From positions 48,543 to 57,197 of the forward strand of contig NC_012752.1 in the NCBI RefSeq assembly GCF_000021705.1: a stretch of 8,655 nt of DNA, in the 5' to 3' direction. The notes under the pieces are model-generated. The model was given only the letters and a program-made list of their open reading frames with translations. It searched no databases and was not told where the DNA came from. Positions 1 to 6,787 of the stretch are shown one piece after another. The DNA comes from Candidatus Hamiltonella defensa 5AT (Acyrthosiphon pisum) (GTDB lineage: Bacteria > Pseudomonadota > Gammaproteobacteria > Enterobacterales > Enterobacteriaceae). The position numbers and the translations under genes are program-made. The number at the start of each line of letters is the position of its first letter. The first letter of the stretch is position 1.

Positions 1-500
1 TAATAAACCCCTTTTTGAGCCAGGCTCCATTGGACCAGGGGCACGGATTCCAGGAGCAACGGAACGAGCATCACGCAGGCGAGGGTTAAAATCGTCAAAG
101 ACAACGAAAAAAGATAAGCACTGGTCAACAGCGCGCCCCGAATCGCCTTTTTTAATTGTTCGGTGGCATGCGCGATGTGGATGGCTTTCTGGAAGCCATC
201 CGCAGGACGACCGGCAATATGGCACGCCTCTATGACACTGATTTCCTGCTCTGGAAACCACGCCTTTAATGCCTCTGATAAAGGGGTCCCTTCCTCAAAA
301 TGCGCCGCGCATTCTTTTAATATCTGCGCGATTTCGTTATTCGGCTTCTTTCCTCGGCGCGTGTAATTGATGATGAGCTTGTCAAAGGTTTTGTGAATGC
401 TTTGGCCGTCCAGCAAATAGTGCCTGAAATTGTCGTAAATATCGGCGCGATCATGGGCGTTAAAAGTCCACTGACACAGGAGACGATTAAAGGGATTCAT
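1..500 (-). CDS. pilR: PilR, inner-membrane platform protein of the type IVb pilus (3' end outside the window)
   Basis: About 166 N-terminal residues are visible, beginning MNPFNRLLCQW; the frame stays open to the left edge, so the C-terminal half is missing. The segment with CHIAGRPADGFQKAI (about residues 93-107) followed by QLKKAIRGAL and a long hydrophobic stretch (about 124-150, LLTSAYLFSLSLTILTLACV) matches the first repeat of the T2SF/GspF fold. Family members (PilR, PilC, GspF) sit in the inner membrane and link the assembly ATPase to pilin polymerisation. The start at 500 is chosen because AGGAGAG lies about 6 bases upstream and the gene then overlaps the end of pilQ by 14 bases, as elsewhere in this operon. 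Position directly after pilQ is the R64 order. The symbol rests on synteny plus the T2SF signature. Confidence 0.9.
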   Translation of the reverse strand, partial: MNPFNRLLCQWTFNAHDRADIYDNFRHYLLDGQSIHKTFDKLIINYTRRGKKPNNEIAQILKECAAHFEEGTPLSEALKAWFPEQEISVIEACHIAGRPADGFQKAIHIAHATEQLKKAIRGALLTSAYLFSLSLTILTLACVMLVPLLLESVPLVQWSLAQKGVY

Positions 501-2034
501 TTGATGCTCTCCTGTGATGTTGTGCTTTTTCTCTGATGTCTTCGGTGAACACCAAAAAATCCCGGTCCAGGTTACAGACCTCCTTATGTGCCATCACAGG
601 ATCGATCCTTCCTTCATTAATCAATCGAAGGGTATTGTCACACAAGGTCTGTCCGCCTTTTTGATACCAGTAGTCATACGCGTGGGTTTTTCCCCGCTCG
701 TGATATCGGCGCATCCATTCGGCATCGACTTCAATGACTTCAAAAATCCCCACCCGTCCTTTCACCCCTTTTCCTTCACAGTGTTCACACCCTGAGGCAT
801 TTTTCAGGTAAACCTGCTCTGGTTGGCAACATTGTTCAATTAAGTCCTGAAAAACCGGCAAAAGGTCATTTTTATGTTCAAGATAGGGTTTTTTACAATG
901 AGGGCAGAGTTTGGGGGCGAGGCGTTGTCCCACCAAACAGGTGATGAGGGCGGCATCGCTGATGAGGTCGTTTTCAACCTGTAAGCTTTTCAGGCGCGCA
1001 ATCGTATCCACCGGATGCGTCGTATGCAGCGTGGTTAACACATAGTGGCCCGTTTGCGCCACTTCAATCGCCGCGGTGGCTGAAAGGTGATCGCGGACTT
1101 CACCGATGACAATACAGTTAATATCGAGCCGCATCAGGCTTTTGACGGCTTGCCACCATTCTTCTTTGGGGCCTAACGCGGTTTGCACTGCCCCTTTAAT
1201 CGGAGACTCGACCGGATTTTCGACGGTGGCCAGATGGATCCCAGGGTCTCTGGCCGTCATCAGTTCGCTGATCACCTGAACCAGGGTACTTTTACCCGAT
1301 CCCATCGGGCCGGTAAAAAAGATGACGCCCGTCGGTTTCGATATCGCCCGTTCAAGAACCGCTTCCTGTGGGGCAGTCAACCCTAATTCATTCAGGGACA
1401 ATGCCCTGTCACGTCGGGTTATCAAGCGGATCACGGACAGCAATCCTTCCGAAGTGGGGCGGCTGGCAAAACGGCCCCCGGTCAGCCCCAGGGAGTGCAC
1501 ATATTCTTCCCTCACTTTGGCATCGGAGGGCTCTGCGTAAGACACCGAAGCGTGACTCTGATGAAGACACATCGTGTTGTAGAGGCAATTGACATACCGG
1601 TTGCCCTCCTCCGCAGCATATTCTTCGTAATAAGCCAACTTTCCGTCGATACGAAAATAGACTGAGCAGACAATTTTTTCCAGACGGATATGCACATCCG
1701 AGGCTCTTTGAGTGACCGCGTCACTGAGTATTTTAATGATTTTTTTCTGAATGGTTTGTTCAGTGTGTTCGTCTTCATTCTTTACGTCCGACTCCGCCGA
1801 TTTTTTGAGTTCGACAATGTCCGATAACGCACAGGGCATTAACGTGAATTGAACGTTATTTTCTTTTAACCGGCGCTCATAATCCATCACCTCAAGACAA
1901 TCAATAAAGGGCAAAGCGACTTTTAATATCAAAGTGCCGTCATCGCGTTTCACTAAACAGATCGCGTCATTTAACTTTTCCGGTAAACGGTCATCCGGCA
2001 CGGCATGAGCGCCAGATAAAGGAATGACTTTCAT
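487..2034 (-). CDS. pilQ: PilQ, hexameric assembly ATPase of the type IVb pilus
   Basis: This 515-aa protein is a GspE/PulE-type secretion ATPase, cytoplasmic, which powers pilus extension by ATP hydrolysis against the PilR platform. Visible motifs in order: an N-terminal domain with ASDVHI (111-116); Walker A GPMGSGKST (242-250); an Asp-box equivalent VENPVE (271-276), which has Asn where most relatives have Asp; Walker B IVIGEVRD (308-315); His box TGHYVLTTLHTTHP (328-341); and the CxxC pairs C377/C380 and C416/C419 of the zinc-binding C-terminal insert. Length is normal for the family. The start has GAGG seven bases upstream, and its ATG overlaps the pilP stop as ATGA, so the two are probably translationally coupled. 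The gene appears intact and functional apart from the Asp-box variation. Confidence 0.95.
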   Translation of the reverse strand: MKVIPLSGAHAVPDDRLPEKLNDAICLVKRDDGTLILKVALPFIDCLEVMDYERRLKENNVQFTLMPCALSDIVELKKSAESDVKNEDEHTEQTIQKKIIKILSDAVTQRASDVHIRLEKIVCSVYFRIDGKLAYYEEYAAEEGNRYVNCLYNTMCLHQSHASVSYAEPSDAKVREEYVHSLGLTGGRFASRPTSEGLLSVIRLITRRDRALSLNELGLTAPQEAVLERAISKPTGVIFFTGPMGSGKSTLVQVISELMTARDPGIHLATVENPVESPIKGAVQTALGPKEEWWQAVKSLMRLDINCIVIGEVRDHLSATAAIEVAQTGHYVLTTLHTTHPVDTIARLKSLQVENDLISDAALITCLVGQRLAPKLCPHCKKPYLEHKNDLLPVFQDLIEQCCQPEQVYLKNASGCEHCEGKGVKGRVGIFEVIEVDAEWMRRYHERGKTHAYDYWYQKGGQTLCDNTLRLINEGRIDPVMAHKEVCNLDRDFLVFTEDIREKAQHHRRASNESL

Positions 2035-2441
2035 GGTGTCGCCTCACTTAACATCATTTTATTGCCCGAAAAATGGGTGATAGTCACCTCATCCAATGAA
2101 ACCTGAGTGAGCGTAAAACCGCCTGGGATCGCGTCCCCTTTTTTTCGGGTCATTTCAGTGCCATCAGGAAAACGCAAACGCACATAAAGGCTTTTTCCAT
2201 GGCCAATCATTTTCGTGATACGCGGAATGGGATCCGGTTTGATGGATATCGTGGGGCTCCTGTCTAACGAGCCCGTCAATCCCACCTCGTCTTTGGCTTT
2301 ATTGCGTGCGGACAAGGCTTTGTACCAGGTGATTTGACTTTGTAAGGCATCCAGCTCACCGACGGTGTTGATGTCAGAGGTGGCGCTCAGTAATGAGGGA
2401 AAAAGGAGCAACAAAAAAAGAAAGACTTTATGGCTTTCCAT
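2031..2441 (-). CDS. pilP: PilP, periplasmic type IVb pilus biogenesis protein
   Basis: The protein has 136 aa. Residues 1-20 form a Sec signal peptide with a strongly hydrophobic core (VFLFLLLLFPSLLSA), so the mature part is probably periplasmic. It is followed by a helix (NTVGELDALQSQITWYKALS) typical of PilP in R64-type pilus clusters and by a C-terminal region likely to be beta-rich (LYVRLRFPDGTEMTRKKGDA). In the family PilP is thought to bridge the inner-membrane complex to the secretin; its exact biochemical role is not established. AGGGGG lies just upstream of the ATG. The start overlaps the end of pilO by 14 bases and the stop overlaps the start of pilQ by 4 bases. Assignment comes from size, signal peptide, the conserved helix and position between pilO and pilQ. 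Confidence 0.85.
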   Translation of the reverse strand: MESHKVFLFLLLLFPSLLSATSDINTVGELDALQSQITWYKALSARNKAKDEVGLTGSLDRSPTISIKPDPIPRITKMIGHGKSLYVRLRFPDGTEMTRKKGDAIPGGFTLTQVSLDEVTITHFSGNKMMLSEATP

Positions 2442-3738
2442 ACATCACCCCCTGGACTTGATATTGGATGGCGGCGTTATCCTGATTGATCAGCAAGGCT
2501 ATTTTTTTTATTCTCATCCCTGGTAGTTCACTCTCTTTAAAGATCATTCTCGGAGGAATCGAGCTCTCATAGCTGAAGGTCATTTCCCGCCAGTTCGGCA
2601 AGGGAAAGTCGATGCCCTGTTCGTCTGTTTTCTTTTCCTCAAAAGGCACCTCCGTTAACGTGAACCTGAGATTATGTCGTTGCAATAATGTCATGAGTTT
2701 GTCACGCTGATGTGACAGTGGCAGTAACGGGTCGTCGCCTTCGGGTATGGCATGGATGGGAAGAAAGAAAACGGCGGCCCCTGTTTGTTTGCCGTTAAAG
2801 CTGGGAGTGACCGAATAACGTTTTTCCACACTCCATTTAAAATCCATCGCGCCCACAGCAGAGCCCTCAAGCCGAGCAAAAAGAAGTTCCGCCTTATCAT
2901 GAAAACAGGTGATCTGAGCGGTGATCCATCCCCCCAATGACAACGGAATTTGCTGTAGGGTTTGATCACAACGCTGGATAAAATTCTGGATAGACGGTTT
3001 ATCCACCCAGGGGGGTTTTAGGCTCAGGAGGGCCGCTTTATAACGGGCTTCTTTATTGATATCGTCGGCTAACTTTTGTTTTTCTATCGCCAATAAACGG
3101 GCTTTATGTTCTTTATGATTCCAATACTGATTAAAAAAATAGAACGCACTCAGGATAAAAATAAAAAAAGACGCCCAGGAAACGCTTTCTTTTTGGGTCA
3201 ATCCCCACGTTAACGGTTTGAGTTTAAATTCTTTTTTCAGATTTTTAACGGCCAGTACCTCTGACCAATCCCTCTCATCCGTCACCCATAAAAATCGTTT
3301 GTCTCCAAACACCTTCACTTCCCCCTCGCCTTGGGATAAACGGGCAGTCATATCCACCACCTCTTGCTCTAAGGCCTCTGCATGCACGATTTTATCGGTC
3401 CAAGGCATGACCAACCCGCCCGTAGAGGCGATCACAATAAAGTTATCCTCCATTGACTCTACTGGGATCACGGCCAGCCATTTACCTGAAATCAAGGACA
3501 CCAATGACACCGCCAGTGAATATTTTCCTTTGAGTGGGACAGAAAATTTGGGCGCGAAGCCTGCTTGAATCGATCCGTTTTGCCGGATGGCGACCACATC
3601 CAGGTGTTCTCTTTTCCCAATGGCTTTCACTTCTTTCATAAAATGTAAGCCCCCTTTAATCGCCCGCCATTCAAGGCCGACGACGAAGGACTTTTTGTTG
3701 TAAGTCACAATATGTATTGGTTTTTTTTCGTGGGACAT
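2428..3738 (-). CDS. pilO: PilO, bitopic inner-membrane type IVb pilus protein (PilO2-type)
   Basis: With the preferred start this is a 436-aa protein. An N-terminal cytoplasmic domain carries VGLEWRAI near its beginning, as in R64-type PilO. A single transmembrane helix (about residues 188-206, WASFFIFILSAFYFFNQYW) is followed by a charged helix (HKEHKARLLAIEKQKLADD) and a periplasmic domain. The family belongs to the inner-membrane assembly platform, functionally comparable to GspL/PilN-O of other systems. An in-frame ATG at 3771 would add 11 residues, but it has no ribosome binding site, whereas the ATG at 3738 has GAG about nine bases upstream. The gene is separated from pilN by an antisense brnTA module, so it probably needs its own promoter or read-through. 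It overlaps pilP by 14 bases. Confidence 0.88.
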   Translation of the reverse strand: MSHEKKPIHIVTYNKKSFVVGLEWRAIKGGLHFMKEVKAIGKREHLDVVAIRQNGSIQAGFAPKFSVPLKGKYSLAVSLVSLISGKWLAVIPVESMEDNFIVIASTGGLVMPWTDKIVHAEALEQEVVDMTARLSQGEGEVKVFGDKRFLWVTDERDWSEVLAVKNLKKEFKLKPLTWGLTQKESVSWASFFIFILSAFYFFNQYWNHKEHKARLLAIEKQKLADDINKEARYKAALLSLKPPWVDKPSIQNFIQRCDQTLQQIPLSLGGWITAQITCFHDKAELLFARLEGSAVGAMDFKWSVEKRYSVTPSFNGKQTGAAVFFLPIHAIPEGDDPLLPLSHQRDKLMTLLQRHNLRFTLTEVPFEEKKTDEQGIDFPLPNWREMTFSYESSIPPRMIFKESELPGMRIKKIALLINQDNAAIQYQVQGVMYGKP

Positions 3739-3752
3739 AAATTTTTTCTCAT

Positions 3753-3779
3753 GTATTTCAAAAAATAACATTGAAATAC
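3753..3779. repeat. Perfect 9-bp inverted repeat between brnT and pilO, candidate BrnA operator
   Basis: GTATTTCAA (3753-3761) and TTGAAATAC (3771-3779) are exact reverse complements separated by nine bases. The right arm contains the apparent -35 element of brnT, and the whole repeat lies just before the pilO start at 3738. Ribbon-helix-helix antitoxins such as BrnA are known to repress their own promoters by binding inverted repeats of this kind, so this is the best operator candidate in the window. It could also fold as an RNA hairpin in the pilO leader. The repeat is seen; its binding partner is inferred. Confidence 0.6.
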
Positions 3780-3799
3780 CATTTAATTGTATGTACGAT
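3771..3799 (+). promoter_or_regulatory. Putative brnTA promoter
   Basis: TTGAAA (3771-3776, five of six matches to the -35 consensus) is followed by exactly 17 bases and TACGAT (3794-3799, four of six matches to the -10 consensus). Transcription would begin around 3806, practically at the brnT ATG. The -35 box lies inside one arm of the inverted repeat, which suits autorepression. Read by eye only. Confidence 0.5.
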
Positions 3800-3813
3800 T
3801 TGATAAATGAGAA
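3786..3813 (-). promoter_or_regulatory. Possible promoter for pilOPQR, overlapping and divergent to brnTA
   Basis: On the minus strand TTCTCA (3813-3808, four of six) is followed by 16 bases and TACAAT (3791-3786, five of six). The predicted start near 3779 would give a leader of about 41 bases to the preferred pilO ATG and would place the inverted repeat in the initially transcribed region. It would restore expression of pilO and downstream genes after the insertion of brnTA. AT-rich DNA gives such matches by chance, so this is tentative. Confidence 0.3.
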
Positions 3814-4085
3814 TTGAATACGATGCAGTGAAAAATCATCGCAATATTTTGGAACGTGGACTGAGCTTTGATAGCGTTAAGGATTTTGATTTTTCTACGG
3901 CCTTCTTTTTTATCGATGAGCGCAAGAATTATCCCGAAGTTCGCTATCTTGCTGTCGGTTACTTAAAAAATCGCTTACACGTTCTGTGTTTTTCTGACAT
4001 TAAAAACGGCATCAGAGTCATTAGTTTTCGTAAAGCCAATACCAGAGAGGGCATTAAATATGAAAAATCACTTACCCTTGATTGA
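3807..4085 (+). CDS. brnT: BrnT family type II toxin (RelE-like ribonuclease fold)
   Basis: A 92-aa protein with the BrnT pattern: IEYDAVKN..N..ERGLSF (3-21), DERKNYPEVRYLAVGY (37-52) and RVISFRKANTREGIKY (70-85). BrnT toxins have a RelE-like fold, cleave RNA and inhibit translation, and are neutralised by BrnA encoded just downstream. The TAA at 3804-3806 directly before the ATG rules out an earlier start, and there is no ribosome binding site; with the promoter above the message would be essentially leaderless. The frame looks intact and overlaps brnA by 26 bases. It is the only plus-strand module in a minus-strand operon and lies exactly at the pilN/pilO junction, which indicates acquisition as a unit. 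Confidence 0.92.
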   Translation: MRIEYDAVKNHRNILERGLSFDSVKDFDFSTAFFFIDERKNYPEVRYLAVGYLKNRLHVLCFSDIKNGIRVISFRKANTREGIKYEKSLTLD

Positions 4086-4347
4086 TAAAGAAGGTGAGGT
4101 ACGTGAACTCAAAGAGGAAGACTTTGCTTTGATGAGACCCGCTGAAGAGGTATTACCCCTTTCTCTTTTGAAAACGCTCGGCATCCGAGGCCCACAAAAA
4201 GCCCCTACCAAGCAAAAAATAACCATTCGTCTTTCTCAGGAAGTGGTAGATGCCTTTCGAGCCACAGGTAAACACTGGCAATCTCGTATGGACTGTGCGA
4301 TGAAAAACTGGTTGAAAGAGCATTCTCCCCATGATGTCAAACCTTGA
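4060..4347 (+). CDS. brnA: BrnA family antitoxin (ribbon-helix-helix repressor)
   Basis: A 95-aa protein. The signature RGPQKAPTKQKITIRLS (43-59) followed by EVVDAFRATGKHWQSRMDCA (61-80) is typical of BrnA: a beta strand (KITIRLS) and two helices forming a dimeric ribbon-helix-helix DNA-binding domain. The N-terminal, charged part (about 1-40) is the likely toxin-binding segment. The start is supported by AGAGGG eight bases upstream, inside the end of brnT. BrnA neutralises BrnT and usually represses the shared promoter. The stop falls 9 bases before the convergent pilN stop, leaving no room for an intergenic terminator, so transcription from either side may run into the other gene. Confidence 0.92.
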   Translation: MKNHLPLIDKEGEVRELKEEDFALMRPAEEVLPLSLLKTLGIRGPQKAPTKQKITIRLSQEVVDAFRATGKHWQSRMDCAMKNWLKEHSPHDVKP

Positions 4348-4356
4348 CCCACTTTT

Positions 4357-6039
4357 TTAACGCAATAAAGGGGTGATGGTGATCACAAAAGATTCTTTTT
4401 TGCTTTTCCCTGACATGCCTCCCCCGAATAAAAAATGGCGGGAGGAACCGACTCCTCGTTGACTCCCGTCTTGAATATTTTGTTCAAAACCACTCATGAG
4501 AACCGTTTCTCCAGGCTTGAGCCATACCCGTTGTGGAATAGAGCGGGAGTCGGTATCGGGCGCTTCGATGCTTTCAGTTTTGTTCCTGTTTTCTATTCTT
4601 CTCAGCCGATTGAGCGAGGAGATATCCATCATCATCGTCAGCATCATTTTGTCATTGCCCTCTAAGATTTTTGGCATGATGTTAATGTTGGTGCCCGTGG
4701 TGATTTCTCCGGGTTCGAGTGATTGAACAGGCTCAGCGCCCGTCGTGGTGTTGCCCGTCGTGACCGACGTTTTGCGCAAATAAGTGGTTTGCTTTCCAAT
4801 CTGCATTCCCGCAGTGGCTAAGTTCGTGGTCATGATAGACAGTGTTTTCACATCCGATACCTTGACCTGCTCAGACAAGGCTTTCAACAAAAATTGTGAC
4901 CCCGCCCATTGCGACGCTCTCCCCGTGGCCGTCGGCAAAATTTCAAACCCCCCATTGGCCAGATTCGAGCCCGCATTAAAGGCATTCGCCACATGAATCC
5001 CGTATTTTCCTGACAGGGATTTAAAAATCACATTCCAGTCAATGCCTGACTGGTCAGCCGTCTCCGTGTGCACGGTGTACACCACCACTTTAAGCAAGAC
5101 CTGTTTCGACAGCTTGATATTTTCATCTCGCAGGTACTCCCCAATGCGGTTGACCACTTCGGGAACATCTGTCACCACCACCACCCCTGAGGTTTGATTG
5201 AGACTGAGCCGCCCCCCGCCCGGGGTTAACATGCTTTCCGCGGTTTTTTGGATATCGCCGTAGAGGTCATTGGCCATTTCGGTTTGTTGGGAGGTACTTG
5301 AGCCGCTACTCGATCCGCCGCCTCCTGTGCTACTTTGAGTGGATAAACCACTCTTTTGATGATTCTTGAGCGAATATTTCGCATTGGTCGGATCGATGTT
5401 AAAACGACGGGTTTCCAGATAAAAAAGAGTGATTTCTTCATGGTGACAACGCCATGAAATGCCTAAACGGGCGGTCACCATATCCAGCAAACCCGCCACA
5501 TTGCCCGAGTAAGCGACATCCGTGATCGTATTGTTCATCGAGGCTGTTGCTGAATTCAAGCGACTCGTCTGAATGTCCATTGAGGGCAAAGGCATCATAC
5601 CGTCGTTATCCATCGGGGGAATGGGCGAAGGCCCCCTATCCCTCTGCTGAGTTTGACCCTTTCCGCCGAGATGAGAAGCCCCTCTGCTGAGCAATGCCGC
5701 GGCATCTGGGGAAATTTTCACCCGGAAACCGCATTGCTGTGTCACATCCTGAGCAAACTGGTAAATCGTCTGAGGTTGAGACGTTTTGTAAGTCATATGA
5801 CAACGGCGCATTTTCTCTGGGATCGCTTTCGTGACGGATTTGATGGGAACAGGATTAATCCATTGCTCTTGATAAAATGTCGCCACGGGACGCGCCGTTG
5901 AGGCGTCTTTCAGTAGAGCACTGACCTTATCCGAATCTGTTTGAGCGGCTTCCATCACGTTATCAATGCGACGGTGCACTGCACAGCCAGAAAGAAAGAG
6001 CGCAATGCTCAGGCAAACCACCCAAAATGGCCTGTTCAT
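4357..6039 (-). CDS. pilN: PilN, outer-membrane lipoprotein secretin of the type IVb pilus
   Basis: A 560-aa secretin that forms the outer-membrane ring through which the pilus passes. The signal peptide ends in the lipobox LSGC with C19 as lipidation site. The N-terminal periplasmic domains include an STN-like part (about 85-115) and an N1-like part (about 277-315, GGRLSLNQTSGVVVVTDVP). They are separated by a Gly/Ser/Thr-rich linker (about 232-252). The C-terminal beta domain (about 315-560) carries VQSLEPGEITTGTNINIMPK and VWLKPGETVLMSGFEQ, and the protein ends FVITITPLLR as secretins do. AGGAG lies eight bases before the ATG, and the start overlaps the preceding gene's stop as ATGA. Its 3' end is intact although brnA is inserted immediately behind it in convergent orientation. 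Confidence 0.93.
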   Translation of the reverse strand: MNRPFWVVCLSIALFLSGCAVHRRIDNVMEAAQTDSDKVSALLKDASTARPVATFYQEQWINPVPIKSVTKAIPEKMRRCHMTYKTSQPQTIYQFAQDVTQQCGFRVKISPDAAALLSRGASHLGGKGQTQQRDRGPSPIPPMDNDGMMPLPSMDIQTSRLNSATASMNNTITDVAYSGNVAGLLDMVTARLGISWRCHHEEITLFYLETRRFNIDPTNAKYSLKNHQKSGLSTQSSTGGGGSSSGSSTSQQTEMANDLYGDIQKTAESMLTPGGGRLSLNQTSGVVVVTDVPEVVNRIGEYLRDENIKLSKQVLLKVVVYTVHTETADQSGIDWNVIFKSLSGKYGIHVANAFNAGSNLANGGFEILPTATGRASQWAGSQFLLKALSEQVKVSDVKTLSIMTTNLATAGMQIGKQTTYLRKTSVTTGNTTTGAEPVQSLEPGEITTGTNINIMPKILEGNDKMMLTMMMDISSLNRLRRIENRNKTESIEAPDTDSRSIPQRVWLKPGETVLMSGFEQNIQDGSQRGVGSSRHFLFGGGMSGKSKKESFVITITPLLR

Positions 6040-6632
6040 GAGTGTCTCTCCTGGTCATCGACTTTGAGAAGGCATTGTGTCGTATTGATCCCTGCAAATA
6101 GGGGCACCGTGGCCTTGGCATATAAACGAAATATTCCATTCAAGGCGTCACGGAAAGTGCCAGAAAAGGATAAAGGCGCATCTATTCTGTAATTGGTGTC
6201 TGTGTCCCAAATGAGGCTCCATGTTCTCTTTTTTTCAGGGAGGCACTGTTCCTGCTCAACCCATAAATATAAAGTCTCTTTGAGCGTCGAACCCTTTTGC
6301 GCTCGCCAGTTTTTCTCTGTTTGAATGGGCGTTTTTGGCATGGAGTCCCTTTTTTGAACTGTCAGTTTTACTGTCTTATTGAATAAGCCGCCTTGCGCTG
6401 CCGGCCCTTTCTTTTTGTGGGGATTTCTGTCCGGTTTGACCTGATTTCCAGGAGCGAAATCCCTGATTCCGCTGGCTTGCTGGAGTCTCTGTTGTGCCAA
6501 GGCTATCTTTTTGCTGTGGAGGTGTATTTGCGACTCAATCAATGTCACAGGCGCTGTGTTCTCATGGTGAGAGCGAGAGCCGCTACAACCCGCCAAACAG
6601 AGTAAAAAAAACAGAATCAGGATGAGTTTCAT
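6036..6632 (-). CDS. pilL: PilL-like periplasmic lipoprotein with TcpQ domain
   Basis: With the chosen start the protein has 198 aa: a lipoprotein signal peptide with lipobox LAGC (C16), a linker rich in Lys, Pro and Gln (about 20-105), and a C-terminal domain (about 108-192; W109, GSTLKETLYLWVEQ, YRIDAPLSFSGTFRDALNGI, PLFAG, C187) that matches the TcpQ/PilL C-terminal pattern of type IVb pilus clusters. Such proteins help localise or stabilise the secretin. The ATG at 6632 is preferred over 6692: it overlaps the stop of a preceding 52-codon frame as ATGA, gives a compact signal peptide, and copies the coupling style of pilP/pilQ and of this gene with pilN. A purine-rich AAGGAG lies about 19 bases upstream, rather far. 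The protein is short for PilL (R64 PilL is considerably longer) and could be regarded as a PilL/PilM-position TcpQ protein instead. Confidence 0.7.
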   Translation of the reverse strand: MKLILILFFLLCLAGCSGSRSHHENTAPVTLIESQIHLHSKKIALAQQRLQQASGIRDFAPGNQVKPDRNPHKKKGPAAQGGLFNKTVKLTVQKRDSMPKTPIQTEKNWRAQKGSTLKETLYLWVEQEQCLPEKKRTWSLIWDTDTNYRIDAPLSFSGTFRDALNGIFRLYAKATVPLFAGINTTQCLLKVDDQERHS

Positions 6633-6787
6633 GGAGAGAGAGGCCTTGAGTCTCCTTTGTTGAGACAGCCTTTTTTCTTGAGAAAAGCCCATAAGGTTTG
6701 AAAAAAAGAGGGGGTTTTCTTGGAAAGCGCTTTTCTAATCAAACGTCGCCGTCTTTTTTGTTCTTGCGCTCTGTCTTGTTTTTTCAT
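6629..6787 (-). CDS. Small basic protein of unknown function, translationally coupled to pilL
   Basis: A 52-codon frame, not recognised. It begins MKKQDRAQEQKRRRRLIRKA, is strongly basic in its first half, has a short hydrophobic patch (SFFQTLWAFL, about 27-36) and one cysteine (C41), and ends RPLSP. AGAGG lies ten bases before the ATG. Its TGA overlaps the ATG of the PilL-like gene as ATGA, the same coupling used at pilL/pilN and pilP/pilQ. That, and the fact that pilL has no well-placed ribosome binding site of its own, is the main argument that it is translated. It could be a functional leader or coupling peptide, or a small nucleic-acid or membrane-binding protein; nothing visible decides. 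Confidence 0.5.
   Translation of the reverse strand: MKKQDRAQEQKRRRRLIRKALSKKTPSFFQTLWAFLKKKGCLNKGDSRPLSP

Noticed and set aside
163..366. Open plus-strand frame opposite pilR
   Set aside because: It lies wholly over the PilR coding region, has no family resemblance, and its composition follows the minus-strand codons.
3739..3771. ATG at 3771 as pilO start
   Set aside because: No ribosome binding site, and it sits within the dyad of the control region; the ATG at 3738 fits better, though 3771 cannot be excluded.
4418..4445. CCTCCC/GGGAGG inverted repeat near the end of pilN
   Set aside because: It derives from GGG/GGA glycine codons, has a long loop and no T tract on either side, so it is not a convincing terminator.
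4435..4996. Several overlapping plus-strand frames opposite pilN
   Set aside because: All are antisense to a clear secretin and show no recognisable domain.
5641..5691. Direct repeat CCTCTGCTGAG, 40 bases apart in pilN
   Set aside because: Only 11-12 bases, translated in different frames, and in a low-complexity linker; chance is sufficient.
6578..6595. Minus-strand GGCGGGTTGTAGCGGC resembling a split ops site
   Set aside because: It is explained by codons of the lipobox LAGCSG in the PilL-like gene and has four inserted bases.
6633..6692. Upstream in-frame ATG at 6692 as start of the PilL-like gene
   Set aside because: It would put 20 charged residues before the lipoprotein signal peptide, has no ribosome binding site, and loses the ATGA coupling with the 52-codon frame.
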